Positions 20,427 to 31,084 of a stretch of 64,000 nucleotides of DNA are shown in pieces. The stretch covers positions 14,124-78,123 of the forward strand of contig PBSN01000013.1 in assembly GCA_002726235.1 (NCBI GenBank), given 5' to 3'. This DNA is from Nitrospiraceae bacterium (lineage in GTDB: Bacteria; Nitrospirota; Nitrospiria; Nitrospirales; UBA2166). Numbering within the stretch: position 1 is the stretch's first letter; each line of letters opens with the position of its first letter. The translations under genes and the position numbers were made by a program. Below the pieces are notes generated by a model. That model saw nothing but the letters and a program-made list of their open reading frames with translations, did not search any database and had not been told where the DNA came from.

Positions 20427-20629
20427 CGTGCTATTGGAACGCCGGTGGCAATCAAATGGAAAGTTCGTAGATGGTCAACGCTTGACATGTTGTTGAAGCT
20501 CTCTATAATGCGCTCCTGTGAGATTTTGAGGTTTCGTGAATTGAGGCATGTTCCAAGCGGTGGGGCTGGTCTGCATTTGGGTAGTACAGGGCGGGATAGG
20601 TACTCATACTAGGCGCACAGGGACGATAG

Positions 20630-20869
20630 ATGTCAACGAGAGCGTATGTGCTTCTGAAGGTTAAAACGGGAAAAACGAAAGACGTTGTGAGGGCATTGAA
20701 CGCCGTATCCAGTGTAAAGCAGGTTCATCCATGTTTTGGCCAGCCCGATGTGTTTTGCTTTGTCGAAGTGCAAGATGAAAAAGGTCTTTCCGATCTTGTC
20801 ATACGGACGATCCACACGATCGACGGGGTTGACGAAACTGACACCCATATTGTGGCAGAGACGGCGTAA
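20630..20869 (+). CDS. Stand-alone Lrp/AsnC ligand-binding-domain protein
   Basis: MSTRAYVLLKVKTGKTKDVVRALNAVSSVKQVHPCFGQPDVFCFVEV. Confidence 0.8.
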   Translation: MSTRAYVLLKVKTGKTKDVVRALNAVSSVKQVHPCFGQPDVFCFVEVQDEKGLSDLVIRTIHTIDGVDETDTHIVAETA

Positions 20870-20889
20870 GACCGGAAACGATTAATTAG

Positions 20890-20982
20890 ATGTCCAGTGT
20901 TGTAAAGAAGCGACGAAAGAAGATGCGCAAACACAAAGACCGAAAACTGAGAAAACGTATGAAGTTTCAACGGAGGAAGTAG
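20890..20982 (+). CDS. 30-aa bS22 / AURKAIP1-COX24-domain ribosomal protein
   Basis: ATG...TAG encodes MSSVVKKRRKKMRKHKDRKLRKRMKFQRRK, matching the SVxKKRRKxMxKxKxRK family pattern. Confidence 0.8.
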   Translation: MSSVVKKRRKKMRKHKDRKLRKRMKFQRRK

Positions 20983-21170
20983 CCCCTCGTTCCTTCTGTT
21001 CTAAGATCCACTTCCTCCTTTGCTCCATTCTCACACAGAGAGATCACAGGCGACGGTCGGCTGAGCCTCCTTACTAAGGCCAAAGGGTCGTTGGTGTGCG
21101 TGGCGCACACGAAGTATGCGGGCATAACAACGGGGGGAATGCCCCTGGCAGCTGTTTTCAACAGCCCTGA

Positions 21171-22400
21171 TTATTGAATGACCGCTAACACATCGACGAT
21201 GCCATCTCCATCAATATCGGTTCCGATGACATCTGGGGTGCTGTCGTTATTGTGGTCGAAAGAGTGGGTTTCATACGTCCCATCGCCGTCTTTGTCATGC
21301 GCTGTCTTCTCATGGCGACCGTTTTTGTCCGCGTCGCGAGCAATATAATCGGGCACGCCATCCTGATCCCCGTCGATAATCCACGCATCCACATATTTGT
21401 TTTGGTCAGAATCGATTCCAATGCGATCGATTACCCCATCGTCATTGGTATCAAATTGTTTCAGAATTCCATTCCTTCTCCAAGTGGTCAGCGTTTCCGC
21501 TGCCCACGATGTAATGTCGGGGATGTTCTCAGCCCGAGGTGAGGGGAGTACGTCAAGAAACGAAGTGATTGTGTCTGCTGGTATGGCATAGCTCTGAGAT
21601 GTTTCAGGGTCATAAAATGCCGCCACTCCGATCACGTCTCCGCGTTTGTTAAGGATTGGACCGCCAGGACTTCCAGAGACAGTTTGTGCATGAATCACCA
21701 TAGGCTGTGTATGTATTTGTGTGTGTCGAACGCGCTTGGAATATTCTTCTGACCAGGAAATGGTCGTGTTGATTTCGGTCACCGCCGTATCGCTATATAC
21801 CCATGCTTCCGGAGTGGGGAGTCCGATACTAAACACTTGGTCGCTAACGTGAACCTTCGATACGTCTCCAAATGCGACAGGATTCCTGTTGGCGGGTGGA
21901 TGGGGAAGGTGAAGAACAGCAAGGTCGTTCCCTGGGTTTGCCATGAACACATTGGCGGTAACAATCAAGTTTTTTCCTATATCCGCAATGCTCTTTGGCC
22001 GAAACACGGCAGCAATGGTTTTGGCCTCTTTGACGACGTGCCAATCCGTTAAAATTAATCCTCTCTCATCAATGATCAAGCCAATCCCGGTTCCATTGTC
22101 AGTTATGACATATACAACCGAGTCGACAGCATTCCCAAAGGCTTGTGCACCGGGACTCGTTTGATAGGGGTCATTAATCAGGTCAAGCCAAAAAGCTAGG
22201 ACCGCTTTTTCTGCGCGGGCAATAAATTCCACAGTTGGATCGCTTGGAGAAACAAAGCCTCGAACGGTGGCTGCGGATTTTTCCCAAAGAGATGGTACTG
22301 GGGATCCGGGCATGAATGACGTTGATTGGGCAAACGCCGACAACGCAGTGGCAATTAGAACGCAGACGGTGATCAGAATGTGAACTGACAGTATCGGCAT
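21171..22400 (-). CDS. Secreted trypsin-fold protein with C-terminal Asp-rich (EF-hand/TSP3-like) repeats
   Basis: Signal peptide MPILSVHILITVCVLIATALSAFA; GLILTDWHVV, GNDLAVL, VSGSPGGPIL; tail of repeated DxDxDGxxD units. Confidence 0.8.
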   Translation of the reverse strand: MPILSVHILITVCVLIATALSAFAQSTSFMPGSPVPSLWEKSAATVRGFVSPSDPTVEFIARAEKAVLAFWLDLINDPYQTSPGAQAFGNAVDSVVYVITDNGTGIGLIIDERGLILTDWHVVKEAKTIAAVFRPKSIADIGKNLIVTANVFMANPGNDLAVLHLPHPPANRNPVAFGDVSKVHVSDQVFSIGLPTPEAWVYSDTAVTEINTTISWSEEYSKRVRHTQIHTQPMVIHAQTVSGSPGGPILNKRGDVIGVAAFYDPETSQSYAIPADTITSFLDVLPSPRAENIPDITSWAAETLTTWRRNGILKQFDTNDDGVIDRIGIDSDQNKYVDAWIIDGDQDGVPDYIARDADKNGRHEKTAHDKDGDGTYETHSFDHNNDSTPDVIGTDIDGDGIVDVLAVIQ

Positions 22401-22543
22401 GGGAGATAGCTTTGCGAATCTACTGTTGCGAGGGAGGGCCCCATGTGATTGTCCAGCATAACAATCCATTTCCTGCACTGTCAACGCGCAGAAACGCTTG
22501 CTTTGCGCGGTCGAATTGGTGTGGGCAGAGCGGCAAAAAAACG

Positions 22544-23128
22544 TCAGTGCATCAAGTGCTGACGCACTTGGAGGTAGCGGGACTCCTGCATATGGTCCAG
22601 CGTTGAGCGTACGTGGTCAAGTCCTACTACGCACAGCTCGAAGTTGTCAGAAAGTTTCTGCCATGCCGATGTATTGGCTTTTGGAGGGTGGTCTTTATAT
22701 TCAGCCGCGATTGAATAGGATCGTTTGCCTGTCCTGATGTAATCAATCAAGAAATCTCCGTGATGAATCATCCCTGATGATTTGATGCGGCGGAGGTGTT
22801 GCGGAAAGATTCCGCCCATGAACAGGGTAAAGTCACCAATGTGCTGGTGAACTTCTTGCTCTCGTTCGAAGGAGGAGGCCTCTAGGAGGACATCAGATTC
22901 ATATAACATTTCTATGACGGTTCCAACCTGGTCTCCGTTGCGATTGCGAATCGTGTACAACCGATCGATATCGATAAATTTTAACAGCAACTCACTGATG
23001 TAGGATGTGACATGCAAATCATCCCACCGGAGATAGTGCAGAAAACTACGTTCGACGAGTGATCTGAAGAGGTGTCTGAGCGGATGGTCGTTGGGAATCG
23101 AGGTGCTCATCATGTTCTGTCCCTCCAC
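22544..23128 (-). CDS. Hypothetical protein
   Basis: 194-aa ORF, no domain recognised; start possibly at an internal Met-Met. Confidence 0.6.
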   Translation of the reverse strand: MEGQNMMSTSIPNDHPLRHLFRSLVERSFLHYLRWDDLHVTSYISELLLKFIDIDRLYTIRNRNGDQVGTVIEMLYESDVLLEASSFEREQEVHQHIGDFTLFMGGIFPQHLRRIKSSGMIHHGDFLIDYIRTGKRSYSIAAEYKDHPPKANTSAWQKLSDNFELCVVGLDHVRSTLDHMQESRYLQVRQHLMH

Positions 23129-23332
23129 AAGTCACAACATGTCTCTCGTGCCGAATGATAATGGCGAGAATCCTTTCAACTTGTCAATGGCATATCACAT
23201 ATGTGAGGACGGCAGGCTACCCCCTCCCTGCATCGGTGTTCTCGGCTCGTTGTCGTGCGTATGTGCTTCGCGTACATTCTGTGCGCCAAATGTTCTGCGG
23301 TCTCGCGGGGCAAGTTTTTTTCAACATTCCTG

Positions 23333-25108
23333 TCAGGGTGGAAAGAAAAATGGAATTGTGACTGTCGCAAAGACCCACAGAACGAGATTTAAGGGCAAGC
23401 CTATTCGAACAAAATCTTTAAATGTGTACCCGCCAGGACCCAATACCATAAGATTAGTTTGATAGCTGATTGGTGTTGCAAAACATGAACTGGCACCAAA
23501 AATTATTGCGATCATGAGGGGTATTGGATTCATGCCCACTTCGGTTGCTACGCTTAGTGCTACAGGAACCATAAGGGCTGCCGTCGCGGTGTTCGAGAAA
23601 AATGCGGTAAAAACCATGGTGAGGAAGTATATTCCCCCAATGACAATCCATGGCTGTGTAGTGCCGATCACACCGAGGAAATGGGTAGCAATGTCGAATG
23701 CCAAGCCAGTCTTTATCATGGCCAGCCCAAGGGGAATTGTTCCAGCCATTAGGAGCAAGACTGACGTATCCATTGCCTGAGTCGCTTCAGATAATCTAAG
23801 GCATCGTGTGAGAAGCATGAGTGCGGCTCCGGATAGCGTAAGTGAGACAAGTGGGAACACGTTCAATGCAGCGAGAACTACGACTCCAACCATAATAGCT
23901 AGGGCAATAGGTGCTTTTTCCCGTTCAACCATGGCTTGTTGGATTTCTTCAACAACCATGACCCCGCCTGCTTCGCGAAGCCGAATGAGTCCATCGACGT
24001 CGGATTGAACCAGCAACACGTCTCCCACTTTCAGGCGTGTCTCGCGGATCAATAATCGATGTGGTCTCCCCAAACGTTCGATTCCAAGCACTTTTATCCC
24101 GTAAAGGCGGTTTAACCCGATTCGACTCAGCCGACGGCCGACATAGGGTGAGTTGGACAGGATCACGGCTTCAGCAAGGGTGTTGTCGCCAGGTTGTTGC
24201 TTGGTCGCTTCACCTTCCTGGATGGCAGGCGCAAGCACGACTCCCACGCTTGAAATTAGGGTGCGGATATTCATAGCAGTTCCATGAATGATTAGCGCGT
24301 CATCGGGTTTGATAATTGTGGTTGGGTCAATGGGCGACCGTAGCACTTCACGCTCTCTGATAATTTCAAGAATTGTTACCTCTGCCCCTTCTCCGAAGAC
24401 CGCTGAGATTGGTTGGCCGATCAAGGATGACTTCGCTTGCACAATGACTTCTGTGTCGAACGTTCCTCCCCGATCCTGCGTTGACTGCAAGATGACCGGC
24501 GTACGATTTGGAAGGAGTGTGTCACTAAGGAAGTACAGGTAGACGACGCCAATGCTGAGATTCAGAATCCCAAGCACTGAGAAATCAAAAATGCCAAACT
24601 CTGGACCCCCACTACGTTTGGAGAGATCGTTGACGAGGATGTTGGTACTCGTCCCAATCAGCGTGCAGGTGCCACCGAGAATTGCAAGGTAGTTGATGGG
24701 CATGAGTAGCTTAGACGGGCTGATTGTCAGGCGTCGGCAGACGGTGAGCGCAATCGGAATCATCATCATGACAATCGGCGTATTGTTCGCAAAGGCGCTC
24801 AGTGTTGGAATCAGAGCGGTGAGAAGGAGAAATAGCCTGTGCTGACTTTCCTTTGCATGGCGCAAGACGAATGTCACTGCCATGTCGAGGGCACCGGTAC
24901 GAATGAGTCCGGCGCTGAGAACGAACATTCCTGCTACCGTGACGGTTGCGGAACTTGAAAAACCTGAGATGGCCTCTTCTGGCGTCAGGAGGCCAGTGAT
25001 CGCGAGAGTCGCAATGATCAGGAGCGCAGTGACCTCTGTTCGAATGTGCTGAGTGATCAGGAGGGTGACTGCTATGAGGATCAGCAGGGAGAGGATAATT
25101 TCGTCCAT
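23333..25108 (-). CDS. SLC13-family permease with RCK_C/TrkA-C domains
   Basis: 591 aa, many TM segments; SAFANNTPIVMMMIPIAL, NILVNDLSKRSGGPEFG, central TrkA-C-like pairs. Confidence 0.85.
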   Translation of the reverse strand: MDEIILSLLILIAVTLLITQHIRTEVTALLIIATLAITGLLTPEEAISGFSSSATVTVAGMFVLSAGLIRTGALDMAVTFVLRHAKESQHRLFLLLTALIPTLSAFANNTPIVMMMIPIALTVCRRLTISPSKLLMPINYLAILGGTCTLIGTSTNILVNDLSKRSGGPEFGIFDFSVLGILNLSIGVVYLYFLSDTLLPNRTPVILQSTQDRGGTFDTEVIVQAKSSLIGQPISAVFGEGAEVTILEIIREREVLRSPIDPTTIIKPDDALIIHGTAMNIRTLISSVGVVLAPAIQEGEATKQQPGDNTLAEAVILSNSPYVGRRLSRIGLNRLYGIKVLGIERLGRPHRLLIRETRLKVGDVLLVQSDVDGLIRLREAGGVMVVEEIQQAMVEREKAPIALAIMVGVVVLAALNVFPLVSLTLSGAALMLLTRCLRLSEATQAMDTSVLLLMAGTIPLGLAMIKTGLAFDIATHFLGVIGTTQPWIVIGGIYFLTMVFTAFFSNTATAALMVPVALSVATEVGMNPIPLMIAIIFGASSCFATPISYQTNLMVLGPGGYTFKDFVRIGLPLNLVLWVFATVTIPFFFPP

Positions 25109-25390
25109 CTAAGATGGGATCCTAAAACCGATGGCAACGATAGTACAGGCGCATAAATGGTACGGAAGCAACGATGTCTAACAGTCTACTGCACACCCAA
25201 ACAATGCCAGAAGATGTTCATGTTACATGGAAATACTCAACACGTCAGTTAAAACGCAGAATGCCCAAAAAGGTTGCAAGTCCATCGGCGCGCAGAGCGT
25301 AATGAGGTATGTGAAGGAGGGAACGCTTCTGGCGGATTTTTTTAACATCTTGTTAGGGCCGAACGTCAGACCGGACGTAGTCGCAATCCC

Positions 25391-25624
25391 TCAGAACTTA
25401 CTGAGCATACGGGAGATGAGGCGTGACCGTTCGATAATCGTGGTTTTTTCGGATTTTAGCATGTCGAGCTCAGTTTTGACCTTGAGAAACCCCTTATATG
25501 CCTCCTGCATTTCTAGATTGACGGTATAGAGGGCTCGATCGAGTTCTGCTGCCATCTGCATCAGCCGATCGTAGTTTTTTTCGAGATTGCCGGCCTCTTC
25601 AGAGGTCAGTGGTTGGACTGACAA
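25391..25624 (-). CDS. Hypothetical coiled-coil protein
   Basis: 77 aa, Glu/Lys/Leu-rich helical. Confidence 0.5.
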   Translation of the reverse strand: MSVQPLTSEEAGNLEKNYDRLMQMAAELDRALYTVNLEMQEAYKGFLKVKTELDMLKSEKTTIIERSRLISRMLSKF

Positions 25625-26012
25625 GATGCTAGATCCTCCTCATGTGGCTTGGTTGGAACAATGCCATCTGTTAATGACGTAAATGGTTTTCCCGCTCTTA
25701 TCTGTCGAAAGCGGACAAAACCCGTATCTCACGAGCATAGGATGGCACCGTATAGCGTCTGGCGATGTGATGTCAAGGCACCGTATTTGAGTATTTGAGA
25801 GAGGCGAGAGGATTGTCGCTCCATTCTTCACATTCATACGCACGCAACAAGTAATGGGTTGAGTGCTCCGGCTAGCAGGCACAGAGAAGTCAGTAGCCAC
25901 TTCTTCTCCTGAATTTGAGCATCTCAGGCATGTTTATAAATTGACAACTTCTAGGACTTCTCCTACAATCGCGTACGCGTTTTTCTATTAACTAGAGTAG
26001 GCTAACATCGCG

Positions 26013-27188
26013 ATGAAACAGGGTTTTCACCGAATTAACAGGCTTCCCCCGTATGTTTTTGCGGAGGTGACAGCGCTTAAGCTTGAGGCGCGACACCAAG
26101 GGGAGGATATCATAGATTTTGGGATGGGAAATCCGGATATGCCCACTCCGCAACCGATTGTTGATAAGTTGGTCGAAGCGGCGAAAAATCCCAGAAATAT
26201 GAGATACTCGGCATCTCGAGGCATTACCAAGCTGCGTGCTGCGATTGCCGCGCGGTACAAGCGAAAATATGGCGTCGACCTTGATCCAGAGACGGAGACG
26301 ATCGCAACTATTGGATCAAAAGACGGCATTGCGCACCTTGTGTTGGCTCTCGTGGGGCCAGGGGATGCGGTGTTAGCTCCGACCCCCACGTACCCTATTC
26401 ATCTCTACAGCGTCATTATCGCTGGCGCAGAAGTCCGCGGGGTGCCGTTGCGGGAAGGGGAGGATTTTTTCGAGGCGATTACCGTTGCCTATCGCCAGAC
26501 CCTTCCGCGACCGAGATTGTTAATTCTCAACTTTCCGCATAATCCAACAACTCAGACTGCCGACCTCGAATTTTTCAAAAAAATTGTCGCATTTGCAAAA
26601 GCGAATGACATCATGGTTATGCATGATCTGGCTTATGCCGATTTGGTATTTGATGGTTACCGTGCGCCAAGCTTTTTAGAGGTTGATGGAGCGAAGGACG
26701 TTGGGGTTGAGTTTTTTACCCTCTCAAAAAGTTATGCGATGCCCGGATGGCGTGTTGGCTTTTGCGTAGGCAATCGTGACATCGTTGGCGCGCTGGCGAA
26801 AATAAAGAGCTACCTAGACTACGGCATCTTTCAGCCAATCCAAATCGCGAGTATTCTCGCGTTGAATGAACAGGAGGAGTCCGTGACAGATATTGTCTCG
26901 ACGTATCGATCGCGGCGCGATGTGTTGGTGGATGGACTCAACCGGATTGGCTGGCCGGTCCATCGGCCTCTTGCGACAATGTTTGTATGGGCTAGGATTC
27001 CTGATCGATTTCGCTCGATGGGTTCCCTCGCCTTTTCAAAGATGCTTCTGCATGACGCAAAGGTTGCAGTGTCTCCGGGTATCGGGTTTGGAGAATATGG
27101 CGACGAACATGTCCGGTTTGCGCTGGTGGAGAACGAACATCGAACTCGTCAAGCCATTCGATGTATCAAACAAACATTGACCGTGTGA
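26013..27188 (+). CDS. Class I/II PLP aminotransferase (AlaC/LL-DAP aminotransferase-like)
   Basis: [40 protein letters not shown]. Confidence 0.88.
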   Translation: MKQGFHRINRLPPYVFAEVTALKLEARHQGEDIIDFGMGNPDMPTPQPIVDKLVEAAKNPRNMRYSASRGITKLRAAIAARYKRKYGVDLDPETETIATIGSKDGIAHLVLALVGPGDAVLAPTPTYPIHLYSVIIAGAEVRGVPLREGEDFFEAITVAYRQTLPRPRLLILNFPHNPTTQTADLEFFKKIVAFAKANDIMVMHDLAYADLVFDGYRAPSFLEVDGAKDVGVEFFTLSKSYAMPGWRVGFCVGNRDIVGALAKIKSYLDYGIFQPIQIASILALNEQEESVTDIVSTYRSRRDVLVDGLNRIGWPVHRPLATMFVWARIPDRFRSMGSLAFSKMLLHDAKVAVSPGIGFGEYGDEHVRFALVENEHRTRQAIRCIKQTLTV

Positions 27189-27222
27189 GCACTTAGAGCC
27201 TTTTCGCATGCCGTGATGGGGG

Positions 27223-27416
27223 AGTGTTGAAAAACGTACAAATGTTCAGAAGCCTGGCATGGCACATGAAAAGCGAAACACCCCGGGTGAATGGCAAGGT
27301 GGTTAAAAAGACTTATTTGGTCGAGTCGCAGACCTGTTTGGCGTACGGAGTGTATGCGGAGTACGTAGGCATGACAACGGACCGAGAGCGACGCTAGGTA
27401 CCTTTTTCAATAGACT
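27223..27416. mobile_element. Candidate ~195-bp MITE/REP-like element with imperfect terminal inverted repeats
   Basis: Left agtgttgaaaaacgta; right tacctttttcaatagact (inverted: agtctattgaaaaaggta); noncoding. Confidence 0.45.
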
Positions 27417-27426
27417 GTTAGATAGC

Positions 27427-28752
27427 GTGATGAAACAGCGAATTGGTATTGGAATCATTGGCTTCGGCACGGTTGGGTGTGGGGTTGTGAAGATCCTCAT
27501 CGATCAGGCAGAGCTTATTCGTCGACGAGTTGGCATTCCGCTTGAGATTGTCGGCATAGCTGATCAGGACATCACCTCGGATCGTGGCATTGCCCTCGAC
27601 CGGGGTATCCTGACGACCGATGTTAAGCGACTCATTGACAACCCTCAAACCGATATTGTCGTGGAACTTATTGGTGGATTAGAACCCGCAAAACAATTTA
27701 TTGTGGCAGCGTTGACAAAAGGCAAGCCACTCGTGACTGCGAATAAGGCACTTTTAGCCGTTCATGGTGAGGAGATTTATGCCACAGCTCAGCAGTATGG
27801 TGTGGATATCGGGTTTGAAGCCAGCGTTGGTGGTGGGATGCCCATTATCCGCACGCTCCGCGAAGGACTTGCGGGTGAGAAGGTTCATACCATCTACGGC
27901 ATCATCAACGGGACAGCCAACTACATTCTGACAAAGATGAATGAAGAAGAGGTGCCATTTCAGGAGGTTGTCGCGGAAGCTCAACGTGCTGGTTTTGCCG
28001 AAGCAGACCCCTCAACGGATATTGAAGGATTGGATTCAGCCCATAAGCTCGCTATTCTCATCAATCTTGCCTTTGGGACCCCAGTGAACCTTGGAGATGT
28101 ATATACAGAGGGAGTGACATCAATTACCTCCTTAGATCTCGAAGCGGCACGTGAATTTGGGTACACCATCAAGCTTCTGGGAATCGCCAAGTGGAGTTGC
28201 GGGGATGCTAGGTTGCCACAAGGACAGATAGAAGCCCGTGTTCACCCAACCATGATTCCCAATCATTCGCCGCTTGCGCAGGTGAATGGGGTATTCAACG
28301 CCATTCATCTGGTGGGGGAAAGCGTTGGAGATATCATGGTGTATGGGAGAGGGGCAGGATCGCTTCCCACCGGGAGTGCAGTAGTAGGTGACCTTATTGA
28401 CATAGCTCGCAATCTCGTTACGAAAGCGTGCGTGCGTGTCCCTCACTGCTCGTTTCAACCGGATGCTCGCGAGATGCTTCGGCTTAAGCCCATGGCAGAG
28501 TTGTGCTGTGCCTACTATTTGAGGTTCACCGTTCAAGATACGCCGGGCATATTATCGCAGCTGGCGGGAATTCTGGGAGATCACGACATTAGTATTGCCT
28601 CTGTCTTGCAACGTGGCCGTGAGCGCGGGGGGAAGGTTCCGGTTGTCATGATTACTCACGAAGCCACAGAGCACAATATCCAGGCTGCGATTCAAAAAAT
28701 CGAAGGCAATCTGTCGGAGCGAACGATGATCATTCGTATTGAATCGCAATAA
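27427..28752 (+). CDS. hom: Homoserine dehydrogenase with ACT domain
   Basis: GIGIIGFGTVGCGVVKIL; VTANKALLAVHGEEI; GIINGTANYILTKM. Confidence 0.95.
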   Translation: MMKQRIGIGIIGFGTVGCGVVKILIDQAELIRRRVGIPLEIVGIADQDITSDRGIALDRGILTTDVKRLIDNPQTDIVVELIGGLEPAKQFIVAALTKGKPLVTANKALLAVHGEEIYATAQQYGVDIGFEASVGGGMPIIRTLREGLAGEKVHTIYGIINGTANYILTKMNEEEVPFQEVVAEAQRAGFAEADPSTDIEGLDSAHKLAILINLAFGTPVNLGDVYTEGVTSITSLDLEAAREFGYTIKLLGIAKWSCGDARLPQGQIEARVHPTMIPNHSPLAQVNGVFNAIHLVGESVGDIMVYGRGAGSLPTGSAVVGDLIDIARNLVTKACVRVPHCSFQPDAREMLRLKPMAELCCAYYLRFTVQDTPGILSQLAGILGDHDISIASVLQRGRERGGKVPVVMITHEATEHNIQAAIQKIEGNLSERTMIIRIESQ

Positions 28753-28753
28753 G

Positions 28754-29818
28754 ATGAGTAAACATCCTCAGGGCGTCATTGCCACTTATCGCGAGTTTCT
28801 TCCGGTGACGGACAAGACGCCTATTGTGTCGCTTCACGAAGGGCGCACTCCGCTGATTGCGGCTCGGCAATTAGGGAAAACGTTTAATCCTCCGATCGCC
28901 GTGTATCTCAAGTGTGAAGGTTTTAACCCAACCGGATCGTTCAAAGATCGCGGCATGTGTCTTGCGATATCAAAGGCGCTTGAGAAAAAGGCGCGGGCAG
29001 TGATTTGTGCGTCCACTGGTAATACCTCAGCGTCCGCTTCGGCCTACGGGGCACGAGCGGGACTTCCAGTCTGTGTTGTGATTCCAGAAGGTGAAATTGC
29101 CATGGGAAAGCTTGCTCAGGCCATAATCCACGGAGCGAAGGTTCTCCAGATCAAAGGGAATTTTGATGTGGCGTTGGATATGGTTAAGGAAATTGCGGCC
29201 AACCAGTCGCTTGAGATCGTCAATTCCATTAATCCGTTTAGGATTGAGGGGCAAAAGACCGCTGCGTTTGAGGTGTGTGATGTGCTTGGGACCATGCCAA
29301 CCTATCATTTTCTTCCAGTAGGAAATGCTGGAAATATTACTGCCTACTGGAAGGGGTATCGGGAGTACAAGGATGCGAAACGAATTTCCTCGTTGCCGAA
29401 GATGATGGGATTCCAAGCGGCGGGTGCTGCGCCGATTGTTATCGGGCGAGTGGTGAACAATCCCGAAACCGTCGCGTCGGCAATTCGCATTGGAAATCCT
29501 GCCAGTTGGAAAGCAGCAGCGAATGCCGCAGCGGAGTCGTCAGGAACCATCGATATGGTAACCGACGACGAAATTCTCGATGCCTACAAAATGGTTGCTG
29601 AGCAAGAAGGAATCTTTTGTGAACCAGCTTCAGCGGCATCTGTTGCTGGCCTGCTCAAACTGGCACGCGCGGGTATATTTCAGGCCAATGATGCGGTGGT
29701 GTGTACGTTGACTGGCCATGGGCTGAAAGATGTCGATCGTGCCATGGCTGTTGCGTCTAGGCCAACAACATGTGTGAATGCTGGAGATGTCGCAGAGGCA
29801 ATCAGAGGGTGGCTCTGA
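28754..29818 (+). CDS. thrC: Threonine synthase
   Basis: LHEGRTPLIAARQLG, CEGFNPTGSFKDRGM, PVGNAGNITAYWKGY; start after the hom stop. Confidence 0.93.
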   Translation: MSKHPQGVIATYREFLPVTDKTPIVSLHEGRTPLIAARQLGKTFNPPIAVYLKCEGFNPTGSFKDRGMCLAISKALEKKARAVICASTGNTSASASAYGARAGLPVCVVIPEGEIAMGKLAQAIIHGAKVLQIKGNFDVALDMVKEIAANQSLEIVNSINPFRIEGQKTAAFEVCDVLGTMPTYHFLPVGNAGNITAYWKGYREYKDAKRISSLPKMMGFQAAGAAPIVIGRVVNNPETVASAIRIGNPASWKAAANAAAESSGTIDMVTDDEILDAYKMVAEQEGIFCEPASAASVAGLLKLARAGIFQANDAVVCTLTGHGLKDVDRAMAVASRPTTCVNAGDVAEAIRGWL

Positions 29819-29850
29819 TGGTCTGCTTTTTTCTGTGAATATTGCTATCA

Positions 29851-31074
29851 ATGAGTTTGGTTGTTCAGAAGTACGGAGGAACTTCGGTCGGGACGGTTGA
29901 TCGGATCAAGCATATCGCAGAGAGGATCGCTGCGGTGGCGCACGACAATCATCACATTGTGGTGGTGGTCTCTGCAATGAATGATGAAACCGATCGATTG
30001 ATGACGCTTGCGCATGAGATTTCAGCCCAGCCCGACGAGCGTGAGTTAGATCTTCTTCTTTCGAGTGGTGAACGCACCACCATCGCCCTAGTCGCAATGA
30101 TGCTCAAGGAGATGGGAGTGAAAGCGCGATCATTTACCGGTCGCCAAGTTGGCATTTTTACCAACAATGCACACACAAAAGCTAGGATCGAGCGGGTAGC
30201 CGCAGACAGGATTACGACCGCTTTGGAACAGAACCTAGTGCCGATTGTTGCAGGGTTTCAGGGAATCAACGAGCAGTCGGATGTTACCACATTGGGGCGC
30301 GGCGGTTCCGATCTTACGGCGATAGCATTGGCGGCATCTTTACATGCGGATCGATGTGAGATTTATACGGATGTTGATGGGGTTTACACGGCCGATCCGA
30401 GAATTGTTCCGATGGCGAGGCGGCTTGATCGCATCTCGTACGAAGAAATGCTTGAGATGGCCAGTCTTGGAGCGAAGGTGCTTCAGGATCGTGCTGTCGT
30501 ATTTGCGGCGAACCATCAGGTGAGAATTGTGGTAAAGTCAAGTTTTTCCGAGGCTCCTGGGACCGAAGTTATTCAAGAACATAGAGAAATGGAACGCAAT
30601 GCCGTCTCTGGCGTGACCTATGATCGTAATCAAGCCAAGGTTACTCTCATCGGTGTGCCAGACACGCCGGGTATTGCCGCGCGTATTTTTGAACCTGTTG
30701 CACAGGCTGATATTATCGTTGATATGATCATTCAGAACGTAGGTCAGGATGCGATGACAGATATCTCTTTTACTGTGCCAAAGGACGATGTTCCGAAGGC
30801 GATTGAGGTAATGAATTGTGTTTCACAGGAGATTCACGCGAAACGAGTTGAAGTGGTGCAAGATATTGCCAAGGTGTCACTCGTCGGGGTTGGTATGCGC
30901 GCCCATTCGGGCGTTGCAGCAAAGATGTTTGTCATAATGGCCAACGAGGGTATCAACATTATGATGATCAGTACCTCTGAGATTAAGATTTCCTGTGTGA
31001 TCGAAGAAAAACATGTCGAGGCTGCAGTGAAGCTGCTTCATAGGGAGTTTGAACTCGATAAGGCATCGAGATAA
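29851..31074 (+). CDS. lysC: Aspartate kinase with ACT domains
   Basis: [28 protein letters not shown]. Confidence 0.95.
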   Translation: MSLVVQKYGGTSVGTVDRIKHIAERIAAVAHDNHHIVVVVSAMNDETDRLMTLAHEISAQPDERELDLLLSSGERTTIALVAMMLKEMGVKARSFTGRQVGIFTNNAHTKARIERVAADRITTALEQNLVPIVAGFQGINEQSDVTTLGRGGSDLTAIALAASLHADRCEIYTDVDGVYTADPRIVPMARRLDRISYEEMLEMASLGAKVLQDRAVVFAANHQVRIVVKSSFSEAPGTEVIQEHREMERNAVSGVTYDRNQAKVTLIGVPDTPGIAARIFEPVAQADIIVDMIIQNVGQDAMTDISFTVPKDDVPKAIEVMNCVSQEIHAKRVEVVQDIAKVSLVGVGMRAHSGVAAKMFVIMANEGINIMMISTSEIKISCVIEEKHVEAAVKLLHREFELDKASR

Positions 31075-31084
31075 TGGGAGGTCG

